Positions 1-8,210 of a stretch of 64,000 bases of DNA are shown in pieces. This DNA comes from Leeuwenhoekiella sp044542075 (GTDB lineage: Bacteria > Bacteroidota > Bacteroidia > Flavobacteriales > Flavobacteriaceae). The position numbers were made by a program, and so were the translations under genes. The stretch is taken from contig NZ_JBITTU010000004.1 in NCBI RefSeq assembly GCF_044542075.1, positions 62,001 through 126,000 on the forward strand. The letters run 5' to 3'. Each line of letters starts with the position of its first letter. Position 1 is the first letter of the stretch. The notes below the pieces were generated by a model. The model saw nothing but the letters and a program-made list of their open reading frames with translations. It searched no databases and was not told the DNA's origin.

Positions 1-906
1 GTGACTTGATGGAGGACAAGCTTCTGGGAAATAACCACGTTTAAACTCATCTACATAAACACTACCTACACTGCATTGCACATCTTTAGGATATTTTAGA
101 TTGAGTACACGTACCGGTACTTCTACCAGGTGACATCCCATATCGCCCAGAGCGCCGGTACCGTAATCCCACCAGCCACGCCAGTTAAAAGGAACCAGAC
201 CACCTACATAGTCTTTATAGGGCGCTGTACCCAACCATAAATCCCAATCTAATTCACTTGGGATAGGAGCAGCCGTTTTTGGCCACGGAATTCCCTGAGG
301 CCATACGGGACGATCTGTCCAGCAATAGACTTCTTGTATATCACCTATTAAACCGGCATCAAACCACTCACTCATTAATCGAGTGCCATCATTAGACGCA
401 CCTTGATTTCCCATCTGTGTAACCACTTTATACTGCTCTGCAGCTTCAGTGAGTTTACGGGCTTCATATATATCGTGCGTTAAAGGTTTTTGAACGTAAA
501 CATGCTTTCCTTTTTTCATGGCAGCAATGGCAGGAGCAGCGTGATTATGATCTGGTGTAGCTATAGAAACAGCATCAAAATGCTTTTCTTCTTTATCTAA
601 CATCTCGCGCCAGTCTTTATAATATTTAGCTTTAGGGAATCGTGCTCTTGAACTTGCTGCTCTTCGATCATCTACATCACATAAAAATGCAATATCAGCT
701 TTGCCACTATCTGCAAAACTTTTTATGTCACTTTCTCCTTTTCCACCTACACCTATACCTGCAACAAGTAGCTTATCACTGGGAGCTGTATAGCCCACGC
801 CACCTAATACGTGTCGGGGAACTATAGAAATACCTAAGGAAGCAATAGATGCTTTTTTAATAAAGTCTCTTCTTGGAGAAGAAGATGCATTTTTATTTTC
901 GTTCAT
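1..906 (-). CDS. Gfo/Idh/MocA family oxidoreductase, Tat-exported (3' end cut by window edge)
   Basis: The first 302 codons are readable; the C-terminus lies outside the window. The start is the ATG at 906. The N-terminus carries a twin-arginine signal (SPRRDFIKKASIASLG), so the enzyme is probably exported folded to the periplasm. It is followed by a Rossmann NAD(P)-binding fold (VAGIGVGGKGESD), the family motif SIATPDHNHAAPA, and a Q-K-P triad (VYVQKP) in place of the common E-K-P, a variant seen in this Bacteroidota subfamily. Family members oxidise or reduce sugars and cyclitols with NAD(P); the substrate here is unknown. The LacI-family gene lies 245 bp upstream on the same strand, which suggests catabolite-style control. 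Identity of the family is sure, function is not. Confidence 0.9.
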   Translation of the reverse strand, partial: MNENKNASSSPRRDFIKKASIASLGISIVPRHVLGGVGYTAPSDKLLVAGIGVGGKGESDIKSFADSGKADIAFLCDVDDRRAASSRARFPKAKYYKDWREMLDKEEKHFDAVSIATPDHNHAAPAIAAMKKGKHVYVQKPLTHDIYEARKLTEAAEQYKVVTQMGNQGASNDGTRLMSEWFDAGLIGDIQEVYCWTDRPVWPQGIPWPKTAAPIPSELDWDLWLGTAPYKDYVGGLVPFNWRGWWDYGTGALGDMGCHLVEVPVRVLNLKYPKDVQCSVGSVYVDEFKRGYFPEACPPSSH

Positions 907-1013
907 TATTTTGATTTTTAGTTGTTCTATGATTGAAAAAAATGTCTACGGAATAATTTTAAGAATTCTTCCGCAAACGACTTCATTAATTAGCCTTGAA
1001 GTTAATTAGAATT

Positions 1014-1032
1014 TTCTAAAGCGCTACATAAA
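1014..1032. promoter_or_regulatory. Candidate LacI-family operator upstream of the oxidoreductase
   Basis: TAAAGCGCTACATAAA (1017-1032) matches, at 12 of 16 positions, a site on the minus strand at 2240-2255 upstream of the lacI-type gene. Both contain the TAAAGCG half-site with a central CG or GC, the usual look of LacI-family operators. It lies about 110 bp upstream of the oxidoreductase start. This is inference from two sites only. Confidence 0.35.
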
Positions 1033-1151
1033 TCGTTTTACTTTATTTTTAGCTCAAATTAAGCCCATTGAAATTTCAAGAGTTAAAGCAGTTTTTTACC
1101 AAGAAAATGAAAGAATACGTTCTTCATCTTTATAGTATAAACTAAATTGTA

Positions 1152-2174
1152 TTATCCTCTTAAGGAAGAATCTCTGGGAATGAGTTTAGCATCAAGAACC
1201 GTTTGTATAAGTGGGATGTCTTTGTCTTTAGTTTTTAAGAGTTTAAACATAATACGCATTAATTCTTCCGCCATTTCCTGCAGCGGTTGTGCTACTGCAG
1301 AAATAGACGGATTATTAATTTTAAAGAAGTCATTGTCGTCAAAAGTAACAATACCCAGATTGTAAATAAGTTGAGGGTTTGTCTCTTTAATAATCTCTAG
1401 TGCATTTTGTGTAAGATAGTTTGTTGAGAAAAAAACTGCATCAATATCATTTTCTAATAGCAGAGATTGAATAAGATTAGAACTTTCTTTATGATTAATT
1501 TGTTTAAAAGGTAATTCAAGAATAGTGCTTGTAAGCCCGGCATTTTTAATCGCATCTTCATAACCCCGTGCACGATCAAGCATTTGATTTTGATTTGTAT
1601 CTGTGGTTATTAAAGCTATTTTTTTAAAATTATTATCAATTAGATGTTGGGTAGCCTCTTTAGAGGCTACATAGTTATTAATCACTACGTGATGTGTGGG
1701 TAAATCTTCAAAATAGCGATCGCCTAAAACTACAGGAGTTCCGTTTTTTATAAGTGTTTCAATTTCGTCTTTAATCCCGGAAGAGGGTATGATTAAAAAT
1801 CCATCTACCTGACGCTCACTAAAGACACGTATGAGTTCGCGAGAGCGTTTATCATTGTTTTCGTTGCTGCAAAAAAGAACTTTATATCCCTTATCATAGG
1901 CAATATCTTCAATGATTCTGGCGATTTTAGCAAAAAAACTATTGCCAATATCTTCTACCATAAAAACCAGAATTTTACTTTTTCCTGTTCTTAGGCTTTG
2001 TGCAACCTGGTTAGGTGTATAGTTAATTTCCTCAACGTAATCTTTAATTTTTTTAATAACCTCCTTTGAGATTTTGCGTTCTTCTCCTTTTCCATTTAAT
2101 ACAAATGAGATAGTTGTTATTGATACACCAAGTGCCTTTGATATATCTTTTATTGAGGGTCTTTTTTGTTTCAT
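1152..2174 (-). CDS. LacI-family transcriptional regulator
   Basis: A sugar-responsive repressor or activator of about 340 residues, the usual family length. An N-terminal helix-turn-helix (PSIKDISKALGVSITTISFVLNG) and hinge region (YTPNQVAQSLRTG) are followed by a periplasmic-binding-protein-like effector domain. I chose the ATG at 2174, which gives the conserved start MKQKRPSIKDI; an in-frame ATG at 2192 would add six residues. It sits upstream of and in the same direction as the Gfo/Idh/MocA oxidoreductase, its most likely target. Candidate operators upstream of both genes (2240-2255 and 1017-1032) suggest autoregulation. The effector cannot be told from sequence. Confidence 0.92.
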   Translation of the reverse strand: MKQKRPSIKDISKALGVSITTISFVLNGKGEERKISKEVIKKIKDYVEEINYTPNQVAQSLRTGKSKILVFMVEDIGNSFFAKIARIIEDIAYDKGYKVLFCSNENNDKRSRELIRVFSERQVDGFLIIPSSGIKDEIETLIKNGTPVVLGDRYFEDLPTHHVVINNYVASKEATQHLIDNNFKKIALITTDTNQNQMLDRARGYEDAIKNAGLTSTILELPFKQINHKESSNLIQSLLLENDIDAVFFSTNYLTQNALEIIKETNPQLIYNLGIVTFDDNDFFKINNPSISAVAQPLQEMAEELMRIMFKLLKTKDKDIPLIQTVLDAKLIPRDSSLRG

Positions 2175-2535
2175 TTTGCTAATCACCCACAACCCGGGAT
2201 TTATATTTGAGAGTTAAACTCGTAGTGCTATTTAAATTCTTTTAGCAACGCTTTAAAAAAATAGCACAAGCTTATTTAAATAAGGTACTATTTACATACG
2301 GAAGCTAATACATTTTTATTTAACACATAAATTAAGGTACTGAGATAAAGCTTTTTTAAACCAACTTAGAATTAGTGATTATGCTCTTGTATTCTAAACT
2401 ATGGGTTTTATTTTTATGGAAATCTCACCTATAATAATAACGTAGAGCAGCTCGCTTTCCCTTTTGTAGTATAACTTTACTCACTTATTTAAATAGCAAT
2501 TTAGAGAACTTTTCCTTTTAAAGTATTTACTAAGT
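2175..2535. promoter_or_regulatory. Divergent control region of lacI-type and symporter genes
   Basis: A 361-bp AT-rich region between divergent genes. It holds a perfect 9-bp inverted repeat (GTGCTATTT at 2225-2233, AAATAGCAC at 2259-2267). Between the arms is a candidate LacI-type site (2240-2255, minus strand TAAAGCGTTGCTAAAA). A perfect 14-bp palindrome (CTTATTTAAATAAG) lies at 2271-2284. No coding potential was seen. Regulatory role is inferred from symmetry and position. Confidence 0.4.
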
Positions 2536-3507
2536 ATGAGGTTAAAACTAGATAGGTTTGTGTTATCCATTATTTTGGTAATTGGCTTGGCCTACTTCAT
2601 TCCACAATGGGGGACTGAGGAAAGTGCTATACCCATAAATACAATTAGTGCCATTGGTATCTCTTTGATATTCTTTTTTTACGGGGTTAAATTGAGTCCG
2701 TCTAAGTTAAGAGCCGGTCTTTCTAATTATAAATTGCATCTGCTTGTACAAGCCTCGACGTTTTTAATATTCCCGCTACTCATATTACTGTTTAGACCTT
2801 TGATACAAAATGAAGAACAGGAAACAATCTGGCTTGCATTTTTCTTTTTAGCCGCTTTACCCTCTACAGTAAGTTCTTCTGTAGTAATGGTTTCATTAGC
2901 TAAAGGAAATATTCCATCGGCGATTTTTAATGCCAGTATTTCTGGACTAATAGGTATTTTGATTACGCCTTTATGGATGGGTCTTTTTATAGACGCAGCA
3001 GAAACCGAATTTAATTTTACAGAGATCTATGTTAAGCTTATTGTGCAAATAATTTTACCGGTCGTACTTGGTATGTTTTTACAAAGGTATCTGGGTGACT
3101 TTGTACAACGTCATTCTTCTAAACTAACTTTGTTTGATAAGTCTATTATTCTGCTCATCATTTACAAAAGCTTTGCAGAATCGTTTGCTGAAAACTTGTT
3201 TAGCTCGGTTTCAATACTTGATTTGTTAGCTTTATTTGGTGGTGTTTTAGTGCTCTTTGTTTTGGTGTTTTTAATTACCGGTATAATGTCTAAACTTTTA
3301 GATTTTTCTATTGAAGATCGCATAACAGCTCAATTTTGTGGCACAAAAAAATCACTGGTTCACGGTACGGTATTTTCTAAAATACTTTTTGGTAATATGG
3401 CCGGTTTAGGTTTAATTCTATTGCCGCTTATGCTTTTTCACGCTTCTCAGATTATGATAATAAGCGCAATCGCTTCGCGTTATGCAAGACGACCCAATTC
3501 TCTCTAA
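2536..3507 (+). CDS. Bile acid:sodium symporter family (SBF-like) membrane protein
   Basis: A 323-residue integral inner-membrane protein with about nine or ten hydrophobic segments from residue 7 on. It resembles the SBF-like (YfeH/RCH1) branch of the bile acid:Na+ symporter superfamily. Supporting motifs are FFFYGVKLSP in the second segment, the LAALPSTVSSSVVMVSLAKGN stretch (the conserved polar break of this fold) and AQFCGTKKSLVHGT near the C-terminus. The substrate is unknown; bile acids themselves are unlikely. It ends 3 bp before the end of the convergent nuclease gene, with no clear terminator between. Family fairly sure, transport role inferred. Confidence 0.85.
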   Translation: MRLKLDRFVLSIILVIGLAYFIPQWGTEESAIPINTISAIGISLIFFFYGVKLSPSKLRAGLSNYKLHLLVQASTFLIFPLLILLFRPLIQNEEQETIWLAFFFLAALPSTVSSSVVMVSLAKGNIPSAIFNASISGLIGILITPLWMGLFIDAAETEFNFTEIYVKLIVQIILPVVLGMFLQRYLGDFVQRHSSKLTLFDKSIILLIIYKSFAESFAENLFSSVSILDLLALFGGVLVLFVLVFLITGIMSKLLDFSIEDRITAQFCGTKKSLVHGTVFSKILFGNMAGLGLILLPLMLFHASQIMIISAIASRYARRPNSL

Positions 3508-3510
3508 AGC

Positions 3511-4938
3511 TTAAGAAACCCACCGCTCAAAAATATCCTGAGTAAAAGTATCTTCTTCTTTAAGAATTATTTTTTCAACGTGTGATGTTGTAGTGAGGTG
3601 TCTTCGAATAATACGATCTGCATATCCCGAATTCTTTTGAGGAACAAGATACGGTGTGAAGTCTTCGGCTTTATGTACAGATTGTTTGGCATCAATAAAC
3701 CCATAACCCGCATATTTGCCTTGTTTTAAATAGATAAAAGATTTTTCTCCGGTATCTCTTCCTTCATCTAAAAGAAGACACGAATCATCATAGGTTTTCA
3801 TAAAATTAAAAGCTTCAGCCACTCTTGCGTTGTAGGTACTCACTTCTATTTCTTCTTTGCAAACACCGCTACAAGTATGCAGTTTATAGTGATTGCATAT
3901 AGTCACTCCTTGTTGTAAACCACAATATTTTGGACATAAATTAAAGGTCTCACAAACCAATTCTAAAAAATAAATGGCCTCCTCGTGGGTATAAAACTGC
4001 ATTAAACTCACCGGTGCGATTTTATTTTTATGCAGTGCAAATTGCTGTATACCCTTTTTATTTGGGTAGGAGGTAAGCTTATAGGGCTTTGAAGGGTTTT
4101 TCTGTGCTTTGTTATATTTAGGATAATGCTTTAAAATGAGTTCTGCTTCGCGCAGAAGCGCAAGGAGTTCGCTTCCTGTGCGTTCAAAATCTATGCTATG
4201 CGTATCCTGTAATAACGCGTATTTTCGATTGCTCTTTTCTCTAAAGTGAGACAATACCCGTTTCTGAATATTTATCGCTTTACCTATATATAAAGGTGTC
4301 CCTTTTTTGTCTTTAAAGAAATACACACCAGCATTTGTGGGCAATTCTTCAAAGTCTGCTGATTTAAAATGTGGGGGTAGAAACGATTCTTTAGATTTTC
4401 GGTTTAAAAAACCAGAAATTACTTCATAGTCTGGATCTAGTTCTATACAACGCCGAAATAATAGAACTGTTGCTTCTGTATCTCCCTGAGCGCGGTGTCT
4501 ATCGCGATGCGGAATATTTATAGAAGTACACAAATTTCCCAGGCTGTAGGAGAATAACCCGGGAATAAGTTTTTTAGCAAGTCGCACGGTACAAATGCGC
4601 TTTCGATTAAAATCAATGCCTAAGGCAGTAAATTCTGCGCGTACTACATTATAATCAAAACCAACATTGTGGGCGACAAAAATACAGTCTTTGGTAATTG
4701 TGTTAATGGCAGGAGCAAGGGTCTCAAATGTAGGTGCATCCTCAACCATAGCGTCGTCTATACCGGTAAGTTTTTCTATGTAAAAGGGAATTTCTCGCTG
4801 TGGATTAATGAGGGAAACAAAACGATCTATCTCAACACCATTTTGCAAGACAATAATACAGATCTCTGTAATTTTGTTTCCTTTAATTCCGCCACCGGTC
4901 GTTTCAACATCTATGATGGCAAACTTCGCTTCTTCCAT
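3511..4938 (-). CDS. DEDDh exonuclease fused to GIY-YIG (UvrC/Cho-like) endonuclease domain
   Basis: A 475-residue two-domain nuclease. Residues 5-165 form a DnaQ-like 3'-5' exonuclease with D10 and E12 (IIDVETTG), D95 (AHNVGFD), H148 and D153 (HRAQGDTEA), the complete DEDDh set. Residues about 200-280 are a GIY-YIG nuclease (AGVYFFKDKKG, LYIGKA, then R227). The rest resembles the UvrC/Cho family around the nuclease, with a Cys-bearing segment (CPKYCGLQQG, HTCSGVC). Such fusions are known as DNA polymerase III epsilon-like/excinuclease proteins and are thought to act in DNA repair. It does not replace replicative epsilon on this evidence. The upstream neighbour fbp is in the same direction but has its own terminator. 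Confidence 0.9.
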   Translation of the reverse strand: MEEAKFAIIDVETTGGGIKGNKITEICIIVLQNGVEIDRFVSLINPQREIPFYIEKLTGIDDAMVEDAPTFETLAPAINTITKDCIFVAHNVGFDYNVVRAEFTALGIDFNRKRICTVRLAKKLIPGLFSYSLGNLCTSINIPHRDRHRAQGDTEATVLLFRRCIELDPDYEVISGFLNRKSKESFLPPHFKSADFEELPTNAGVYFFKDKKGTPLYIGKAINIQKRVLSHFREKSNRKYALLQDTHSIDFERTGSELLALLREAELILKHYPKYNKAQKNPSKPYKLTSYPNKKGIQQFALHKNKIAPVSLMQFYTHEEAIYFLELVCETFNLCPKYCGLQQGVTICNHYKLHTCSGVCKEEIEVSTYNARVAEAFNFMKTYDDSCLLLDEGRDTGEKSFIYLKQGKYAGYGFIDAKQSVHKAEDFTPYLVPQKNSGYADRIIRRHLTTTSHVEKIILKEEDTFTQDIFERWVS

Positions 4939-5015
4939 AGTTCAAAAATAATTTATTCTTCAAAACTAAAGAAGGAATTTATCCATATTAACGGAATTTA
5001 TCCATTAATGTTTAT

Positions 5016-5045
5016 CAAAAAAAGTCCGAATAGAAATCCGGACTT
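5016..5045 (-). terminator. Rho-independent terminator of fbp
   Basis: On the minus strand AAGTCCG pairs with CGGACTT (5022-5028 with 5039-5045) and is followed by a run of seven T. It lies 22 bp after the fbp stop codon. Confidence 0.85.
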
Positions 5046-5067
5046 AAAGTGCTATTCTGAATAGATT

Positions 5068-6075
5068 TTAATCATTTTGCTCTAAAAACCATTCTATTTT
5101 TTCAACTTCAGTTGTACAACCGCAATAAAACGGAGCACGCTCATGCAACTCATTTGGAATACGCTCCATAATACGGCCATACCCGTCTGAGGCTTTCCCT
5201 CCGGCTTGCTCGGCAAGAAATGCCATAGGGTTGCATTCATATAACAGTCTAAGTTTTCCTTTAGGAGAGGTCGTACCCGTAGGGTATAGGTAAACACCAC
5301 CTAATAACATATTTCTATGAAAATCTGCGACTAAAGAACCAATGTATCTAGACGTAAAGGGTCTGTTTTCTTCTTCATTTAATTCTTGAGTCCAGCGAAT
5401 AAATTTTTTAATTCCCTGCGGAAAGTGGACGTAATTGCCTTCATTAATTGAATATATACGACCAGATTCAGCATGTTTCATATTAGGGTGTGACAGAAAA
5501 AATGAGCCTATTCCCGGATCAAAGGTAAAGCCGTGAGTACCATTACCCGTGGTGTAAACCAGCATTGTTGAGGTACCATAAATTAAATAACCAGCTGCAA
5601 CCTGATTGATACCGGGTTGCAGAAAATCTTCGATCGTAACCGGTGTCCCTACCGGGCTGATGCGGCGGTATATGCTAAAAATTGTACCTACCGTAATATC
5701 TACATCTATATTAGAGGAGCCGTCAAGCGGATCTATTAAAACCACATAATTTGCATTTTTATGCTTTTCTTCATTAAAAACTAAAAAATCTTCAAGTTCT
5801 TCTGAAGCAAGCCCACAAATTTCACCTCTGTCTTTAAGGGTGCTTATAAACATATCATTTGCGAGAACATCTAATTTTGCCTGAGATTCACCCTGTACAT
5901 TTTCCTGGCCTGCTTTTCCTCGAATTTCGGCAAGCCCCGCTTTATTTATTTCTTGATTAACCATTTTACCCGCCAGGCGTATCGCGCTTAGAAGAGAACT
6001 TAATTCTCCTTTAGCATAAGGAAAATCTTTTTGATTTTGAATAATAAATTCGCCTAAGGTCGTGTGTCTTTCCAT
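5068..6075 (-). CDS. fbp: Fructose-1,6-bisphosphatase class I
   Basis: Hydrolyses fructose-1,6-bisphosphate to fructose-6-phosphate and phosphate, the committed cytosolic step of gluconeogenesis. The 335-residue length fits class I enzymes. The metal-binding signature DPLDGSSN is at residues 115-122, preceded by EELEDF with the catalytic acidic pair (SEE at 91-93). The substrate-binding C-terminal part contains YIGSLVADFHR and KLRLLYECNPMAFLAEQAGG, both highly conserved. It is monocistronic: a hairpin terminator follows and a 286-bp gap precedes it. Start ATG at 6075. Confidence 0.97.
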   Translation of the reverse strand: MERHTTLGEFIIQNQKDFPYAKGELSSLLSAIRLAGKMVNQEINKAGLAEIRGKAGQENVQGESQAKLDVLANDMFISTLKDRGEICGLASEELEDFLVFNEEKHKNANYVVLIDPLDGSSNIDVDITVGTIFSIYRRISPVGTPVTIEDFLQPGINQVAAGYLIYGTSTMLVYTTGNGTHGFTFDPGIGSFFLSHPNMKHAESGRIYSINEGNYVHFPQGIKKFIRWTQELNEEENRPFTSRYIGSLVADFHRNMLLGGVYLYPTGTTSPKGKLRLLYECNPMAFLAEQAGGKASDGYGRIMERIPNELHERAPFYCGCTTEVEKIEWFLEQND

Positions 6076-6292
6076 AATATGAAGTGGTTGTCTAAGTAAT
6101 ATGCGTTATGAATTTATATTTAACAAATTACGATTAATACAATCGATTGCAAAGGTTATTTATTTATCAATTTTGCACCGAATTATTGTGCTAAAATAAC
6201 CCAAATTTTATGGAAATATTCTGTTTTTGTAAGTCAATTACTTATTTAACTCAATTGACTTAAATTGAATTAAAAAGGCTGTAATTAAGCAT

Positions 6293-6300
6293 TAATTTTG
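6293..6300 (+). promoter_or_regulatory. -7 box of the ndh promoter
   Basis: TAATTTTG is a full match to the Bacteroidota -7 consensus TAnnTTTG, 61 bp before the ndh start. A good TTTG -33 element at the ideal 19-bp spacing is not present. Confidence 0.45.
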
Positions 6301-6361
6301 ACTTAAAGCACACGCCTTTCTAATTTAAAACTTTTAATTTTCAGCCTTAAGAAATAACTAA

Positions 6362-7636
6362 ATGAGAAAGCGTATTGTAATTATAGGTGGAGGTTTTGCA
6401 GGAATTAATCTTGTAAAGCATCTTGTTAAATCTGAAGTTTATGAGGTAATACTTGTAGATAAGAATAATTACAATTTTTTTCCTCCACTATTATATCAGG
6501 TTTCAACGGGCTTTTTAGATCCTTCGAGTATTACGTTTCCGTTTAGAAATCTTTTTAGAGGTAAAAAGAACTTTAGATATAGAATGGGTGAGTTGCTTGA
6601 AATTTTACCCGAAGAAAAGAAAATAATTCTTGATAATGGCGAACTTACCTATGACTATCTTGTTTTAGCAACAGGAACAAAAACCAATTTTTTTGGTTTA
6701 GATCAATGTCAGCAGCATGCGATACCTATGAAAACGCTTGAAGATGCTTTAGAAATGCGTAATATTTTACTTCAGCGTTTAGAGCAGGCAACACGTATAC
6801 ATGATAAATCACAACGTTTACCTTATTTAAATATGGTAATTGCAGGTGGCGGTCCCACGGGAGTCGAGATTTCTGGGGTGTTTGCAGAACTTCGTAATAA
6901 TACCATACGTAAAGAATTTCCTGAGCTTATAGGATCTGGATCTAAAATTTATCTGGTAAATGGAGGGAGCGAGCTATTATCTCCTATGAGTAAGAAGAGC
7001 CAGGATTATACGTATAAGAAGCTTAGTGAGATGGGTGTTGAAATTTTATTAAACACGCGTGTAGTTGATTTTGATGGTGAAAAAGTATTGATGAAAGACG
7101 GCTCCCATATATATAGTAAAAATCTCATTTGGGCTACGGGAGTGATAGGTCATAAATTTAGAGGTGTTCCTGAAGATGCATATCAACGCGGAAATCGTAT
7201 TCAAGTGAATGCCTATAATAAAGTTGTAGGCTGCGACGCTCTTTATGCGATAGGAGATTCAGCTATAAGCAATGCAGATCCTAACTTCCCTGAGGGACAC
7301 CCACAACTTGCTCAGGTAGCTATGCAGCAGGGTGTAAGGCTCGCTAAAAACCTTAAGTTAATGGAGGCGGGTAAGGAGCCTAAGACTTTTACTTATAACG
7401 ATAGAGGCTCAATGGCAATTATAGGAAGTAATAAGGCTGTGGCAGATGTGCCAAAACCAAATCTACATCTCAACGGATTTATTGCCTGGTGCGCCTGGTT
7501 GTTTGTACATCTTTTCGCATTAATTGATTACCGCAATCGCGTACGTACTTTCTACAACTGGTCTACAGAATACCTAACAAAAAATCAAGATTTGCGTCTT
7601 ATTATAAGACCTAAGAAAGAGGAATTAGACGTATAA
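6362..7636 (+). CDS. ndh: Type II NADH:quinone oxidoreductase (NDH-2)
   Basis: A 424-residue flavoprotein that passes electrons from NADH to menaquinone on the cytoplasmic face of the inner membrane without pumping ions. It has two dinucleotide-binding folds: FAD at residues 5-34 (IIGGGFAGINLVKHL) and NAD at about 158-172 (MVIAGGGPTGVEISG). It also carries the ATG motif (YLVLATGTKTN) and LYAIGDSA near residue 300. The C-terminal hydrophobic, aromatic stretch (FIAWCAWLFVHLFALIDY) is the membrane-anchoring part typical of NDH-2. It complements the Na+-pumping NQR complex encoded later in the window. The gene stands alone. Confidence 0.93.
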   Translation: MRKRIVIIGGGFAGINLVKHLVKSEVYEVILVDKNNYNFFPPLLYQVSTGFLDPSSITFPFRNLFRGKKNFRYRMGELLEILPEEKKIILDNGELTYDYLVLATGTKTNFFGLDQCQQHAIPMKTLEDALEMRNILLQRLEQATRIHDKSQRLPYLNMVIAGGGPTGVEISGVFAELRNNTIRKEFPELIGSGSKIYLVNGGSELLSPMSKKSQDYTYKKLSEMGVEILLNTRVVDFDGEKVLMKDGSHIYSKNLIWATGVIGHKFRGVPEDAYQRGNRIQVNAYNKVVGCDALYAIGDSAISNADPNFPEGHPQLAQVAMQQGVRLAKNLKLMEAGKEPKTFTYNDRGSMAIIGSNKAVADVPKPNLHLNGFIAWCAWLFVHLFALIDYRNRVRTFYNWSTEYLTKNQDLRLIIRPKKEELDV

Positions 7637-7638
7637 TT

Positions 7639-7700
7639 CACTTAATTAAAATTAAAGCATTCTGAAAAGTCCTATTTAATAAAATTAAGTGGGACTTTTC
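7639..7700 (+). terminator. Nested inverted repeats after ndh (possible terminator or pseudoknot)
   Basis: Directly after the ndh stop there are two perfect 9-bp inverted repeats: CACTTAATT (7639-7647) with AATTAAGTG (7683-7691), and GAAAAGTCC (7664-7672) with GGACTTTTC (7692-7700). Their arms interleave, which is an H-type pseudoknot topology. No T-tract follows, so the termination role is uncertain. Confidence 0.45.
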
Positions 7701-7977
7701 ACTATGTGTATTTTAAAAATAAAATTCCTACAAAATCTATTCCTACAAATAATATTCTTCATAATTGTAATGTTAACATTTTTAACCAATAAAACGGTTT
7801 AGTTTCTATTTTTCAAAATCAGGTGATTATTGTAATAATTACGTTTAAATACATTCAAATTGAATGTAAATCATACATTTTATTGGTAAAAATCACTATT
7901 TTAATAAGTTTAAACTTGTAAAAAGCGATGAATTTATTTACTAAATCGTTTAGCCTATATGTATTTCATCGTATTAT

Positions 7978-8008
7978 TTTGTATTTAAAAGATGTTTTTT
8001 TAGTTTTA
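7978..8008 (+). promoter_or_regulatory. Promoter of the adhesin cassette
   Basis: TTTG (7978-7981), a 19-bp spacer, then TAGTTTTA (8001-8008) matches the Bacteroidota consensus TTTG-N19-TAnnTTTG in five of six -7 positions and in all -33 positions. The predicted start near 8015 leaves a leader of about 195 nt. Confidence 0.55.
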
Positions 8009-8062
8009 GTTAATAGAAACTAACCAATTCTTTACGACCAATGATTCTCCAAAACGTTCAAT

Positions 8063-8097
8063 CTTATCGTCTCAAAATTTTGCCCCTGAGCGATAAG
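8063..8097 (+). promoter_or_regulatory. Leader hairpin upstream of the adhesin gene
   Basis: CTTATCG-t-CTC (8063-8073) pairs with GAG-CGATAAG (8088-8097), ten pairs with one bulge and a 14-nt loop. It lies in the predicted 5' leader 113 bp before the ATG. The rest of the 7701-8210 gap is AT-rich and shows no other feature. Function unknown. Confidence 0.4.
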
Positions 8098-8210
8098 GTT
8101 TAGTCCCCTAAGATTTTTACAACTAATGATTGAGTGCCTCGCGCATTTTCAATCCAGATCATTTTTGCCCAATTTTTAGATTTTAACTCTCATTCTAATA
8201 CGCTTATACT

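Noticed and set aside
642..827. 61-codon plus-strand frame
   Set aside because: It is antisense to the oxidoreductase gene that runs off the left edge.
2175..2192. Upstream in-frame ATG for the LacI-family gene
   Set aside because: It would add six residues before the conserved MKQKRPSIKDI start; kept only as an alternative.
4669..5064. 131-codon plus-strand frame
   Set aside because: It is antisense to the exonuclease/GIY-YIG gene, and it runs over the fbp terminator; no homology to a known protein.
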